A stretch of DNA of 7,003 nucleotides from an uncultured Sphingomonas sp. (lineage in GTDB: Bacteria; Pseudomonadota; Alphaproteobacteria; Sphingomonadales; Sphingomonadaceae), in assembly GCA_934555855.1 (NCBI GenBank), contig CAKTFL010000115.1, positions 1 through 7,003 of the forward strand, written 5' to 3'. Each line of letters starts with the position of its first letter. Position 1 is the first letter of the stretch. Made by a program: the position numbers and the translations under genes. The notes under the pieces were generated by a model that worked only from the letters and a program-made list of their open reading frames with translations, was not told the origin of the DNA and ran no database searches. Shown here piece after piece: positions 5,861 to 7,003 of this stretch.

Positions 5861-6499
5861 ATGCCTGACATGGCCGACACAGACGTTTCACGCCGCGGCG
5901 TCCTCGCCGGCGGCGCAGCGACCGCGGTGGTCGCCGCCGCTCCTGCGACCGCCGCGCCGCAATCTCCCGTTCCTGCGAAAGCTCCTCCCATGATGCCCGT
6001 GTCGTTCGAGGTGAATGGCCGCGCGCGTGATCTGACGCTCGATCCGCGTACCACCCTTCTGGATGCGCTTAGGGAGCATCTGCATCTTACCGGGACCAAG
6101 AAGGGCTGCGACCATGGTCAGTGCGGCGCCTGCACGGTGATCGTGAACGGCCTGCGGATCAACTCGTGCCTCAGCCTCGCCGTCCAGCATCAGGGCGACA
6201 AGGTCACCACGATCGAGGGCCTGGGCACGCCGGACAAGCTTCATCCGATGCAGGCCGCCTTTGTCCGTCACGACGGCTATCAGTGCGGCTATTGCACGCC
6301 CGGCCAGATCTGCTCGGCGGTGGCCGTGCTGGACGAGATCAAGCGCGGCGTGCCCAGCCATGTGCAGGCGGACGTCACCGCGAAGCCGACCGCCAGCAAC
6401 ATGGAACTGCGCGAGCGGATGAGCGGCAACATCTGCCGCTGCGGCGCTTATTCGAACATCGCCGAGGCCATGGCCGAGGTCGCGGGAGCGAAAGCATGA
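5861..6499 (+). CDS. paoA: Periplasmic aldehyde oxidoreductase, [2Fe-2S] subunit (PaoA/YagT-like)
   Basis: A 212-residue small subunit of a xanthine-oxidase-family molybdoenzyme that oxidises aldehydes, probably aromatic ones, to carboxylic acids. It passes electrons from the molybdenum site through two [2Fe-2S] clusters to the FAD subunit. The N-terminus has a Tat signal (SRRGVLAGG, residues 10-18, then an Ala-rich core), so the folded complex is exported to the periplasm. The plant-type ferredoxin domain binds the first cluster with Cys83, Cys88, Cys91 and Cys103. The helical domain binds the second with Cys142, Cys145, Cys192 and Cys194 (QCGYC and NICRCGAY). The sequence follows E. coli PaoA closely, for example [16 protein letters not shown] and [11 protein letters not shown] versus GAEITTIEGLG. 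Start choice is uncertain: ATG 5861 has only a weak GAAAGA site, ATG 5870 is also possible, and TTG 5795 is unlikely. The gene overlaps the FAD subunit by 4 bases. Confidence 0.93.
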   Translation: MPDMADTDVSRRGVLAGGAATAVVAAAPATAAPQSPVPAKAPPMMPVSFEVNGRARDLTLDPRTTLLDALREHLHLTGTKKGCDHGQCGACTVIVNGLRINSCLSLAVQHQGDKVTTIEGLGTPDKLHPMQAAFVRHDGYQCGYCTPGQICSAVAVLDEIKRGVPSHVQADVTAKPTASNMELRERMSGNICRCGAYSNIAEAMAEVAGAKA

Positions 6500-7003
6500 A
6501 GGCGTTTACCTATGAACGCGCGAAGGACCCGGTGACGGCCGCGCGCGCCGCCGCCCGGCCGGGCGCGAAGTTCCTGGCGGGCGGCACCAACCTGCTCGAC
6601 CTGATGAAGCTGGAGATCGAGACGCCGGCCCATCTGATCGACGTCCAGGATCTGGGCTTCGACCGGATCGAGAAGACGCGCGACGGCGGCCTGAAGATCG
6701 GCGCGCTCGTCACCAACACCGACCTTGCGGCCGACCAGCGGGTGCGCCGCGACTATGGCGTGCTAACCCGCGCGATCGTGGCGGGCGCCAGCGGGCAGCT
6801 GAGGAACAAGGCGACCACCGCCGGCAACCTGCTCCAGCGGACCCGGTGCCCCTATTTCTACGACACCAACATGGCCTGCAACAAGCGCAAGCCGGGATCG
6901 GGGTGCAGCGCCATCGGCGGTGCCTCGCGCCAGCTCGCGGTGATCGGGTCCAGCGATGCCTGCATCGCGACCAACCCCAGCGACATGGCGGTTGCCCTGA
7001 GGG
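6496..7003 (+). CDS. paoB: Periplasmic aldehyde oxidoreductase, FAD and [4Fe-4S] subunit (PaoB/YagS-like), N-terminal part
   Basis: The first 169 residues are present and the gene runs off the right edge (E. coli PaoB is about 318 residues). It accepts electrons from the [2Fe-2S] subunit and holds FAD. FAD-binding motifs are visible: [12 protein letters not shown] (26-37) and [15 protein letters not shown] (98-112). Cys118, Cys128, Cys137 and Cys156 lie in the insertion RCPYFYDTN...[11 protein letters not shown]...DACIA, which in PaoB carries an additional [4Fe-4S] cluster rarely found in xanthine-oxidase FAD subunits. No export signal is present, as expected, because the Tat signal of the small subunit carries the complex. 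GGAG lies 7 bases before the ATG. The ATGA overlap with the preceding stop indicates translational coupling. The molybdopterin subunit (PaoC) should follow outside the window. Confidence 0.93.
   Translation, partial: MKAFTYERAKDPVTAARAAARPGAKFLAGGTNLLDLMKLEIETPAHLIDVQDLGFDRIEKTRDGGLKIGALVTNTDLAADQRVRRDYGVLTRAIVAGASGQLRNKATTAGNLLQRTRCPYFYDTNMACNKRKPGSGCSAIGGASRQLAVIGSSDACIATNPSDMAVALR

Overview
The window is GC-rich DNA with the gene set and sequence style of an alphaproteobacterium, most likely a sphingomonad or close relative (Caulobacter-like TonB receptor, Caulobacter-like promoter spacing). The assignment is inferred from gene content and codon use; no rRNA or marker gene is present. The window is densely coding. 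It shows no RNA genes, insertion sequences, CRISPR or other mobile-element traces.

Left and centre (1 to about 5793) form a compact carbohydrate-utilisation locus. Read on the minus strand it begins with a large exported glycoside hydrolase family 2 enzyme (4612 to 1457). After a 182-base gap comes the N-terminal 40-45% of a TonB-dependent outer-membrane receptor, which runs off the left edge (from 1274). A LacI/GalR-family regulator (4741 to 5793, plus strand) is divergent from the hydrolase. The natural reading is that the receptor imports an oligosaccharide or glycoside, the hydrolase cleaves it in the periplasm or at the cell surface, and the regulator senses a sugar and controls both genes. 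The best support is a nearly identical 14-base LacI-type operator, TGCCA-R-CG-G-TGGCA. It occurs once in the hydrolase/regulator divergent region (4674-4687) and once upstream of the receptor (1397-1410). In both places it lies 7-8 bases upstream of a TTGACAT promoter element on the minus strand.

The right end (5861 to 7003, plus strand) is the start of a periplasmic aldehyde oxidoreductase operon of the PaoABC (YagTSR) type. It contains a Tat-exported [2Fe-2S] subunit and, overlapping it by 4 bases (ATGA), the first 169 residues of the FAD subunit, with the four cysteines for the extra [4Fe-4S] cluster. The molybdopterin subunit is expected just beyond the right edge. This is a separate function (aldehyde oxidation or detoxification) with no visible regulatory link to the sugar locus.

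No wholly new system is evident. The most useful observations are the two-site regulon of the LacI regulator and a discoidin-like segment that appears to interrupt the C-terminal LacZ-type sandwich of the hydrolase.
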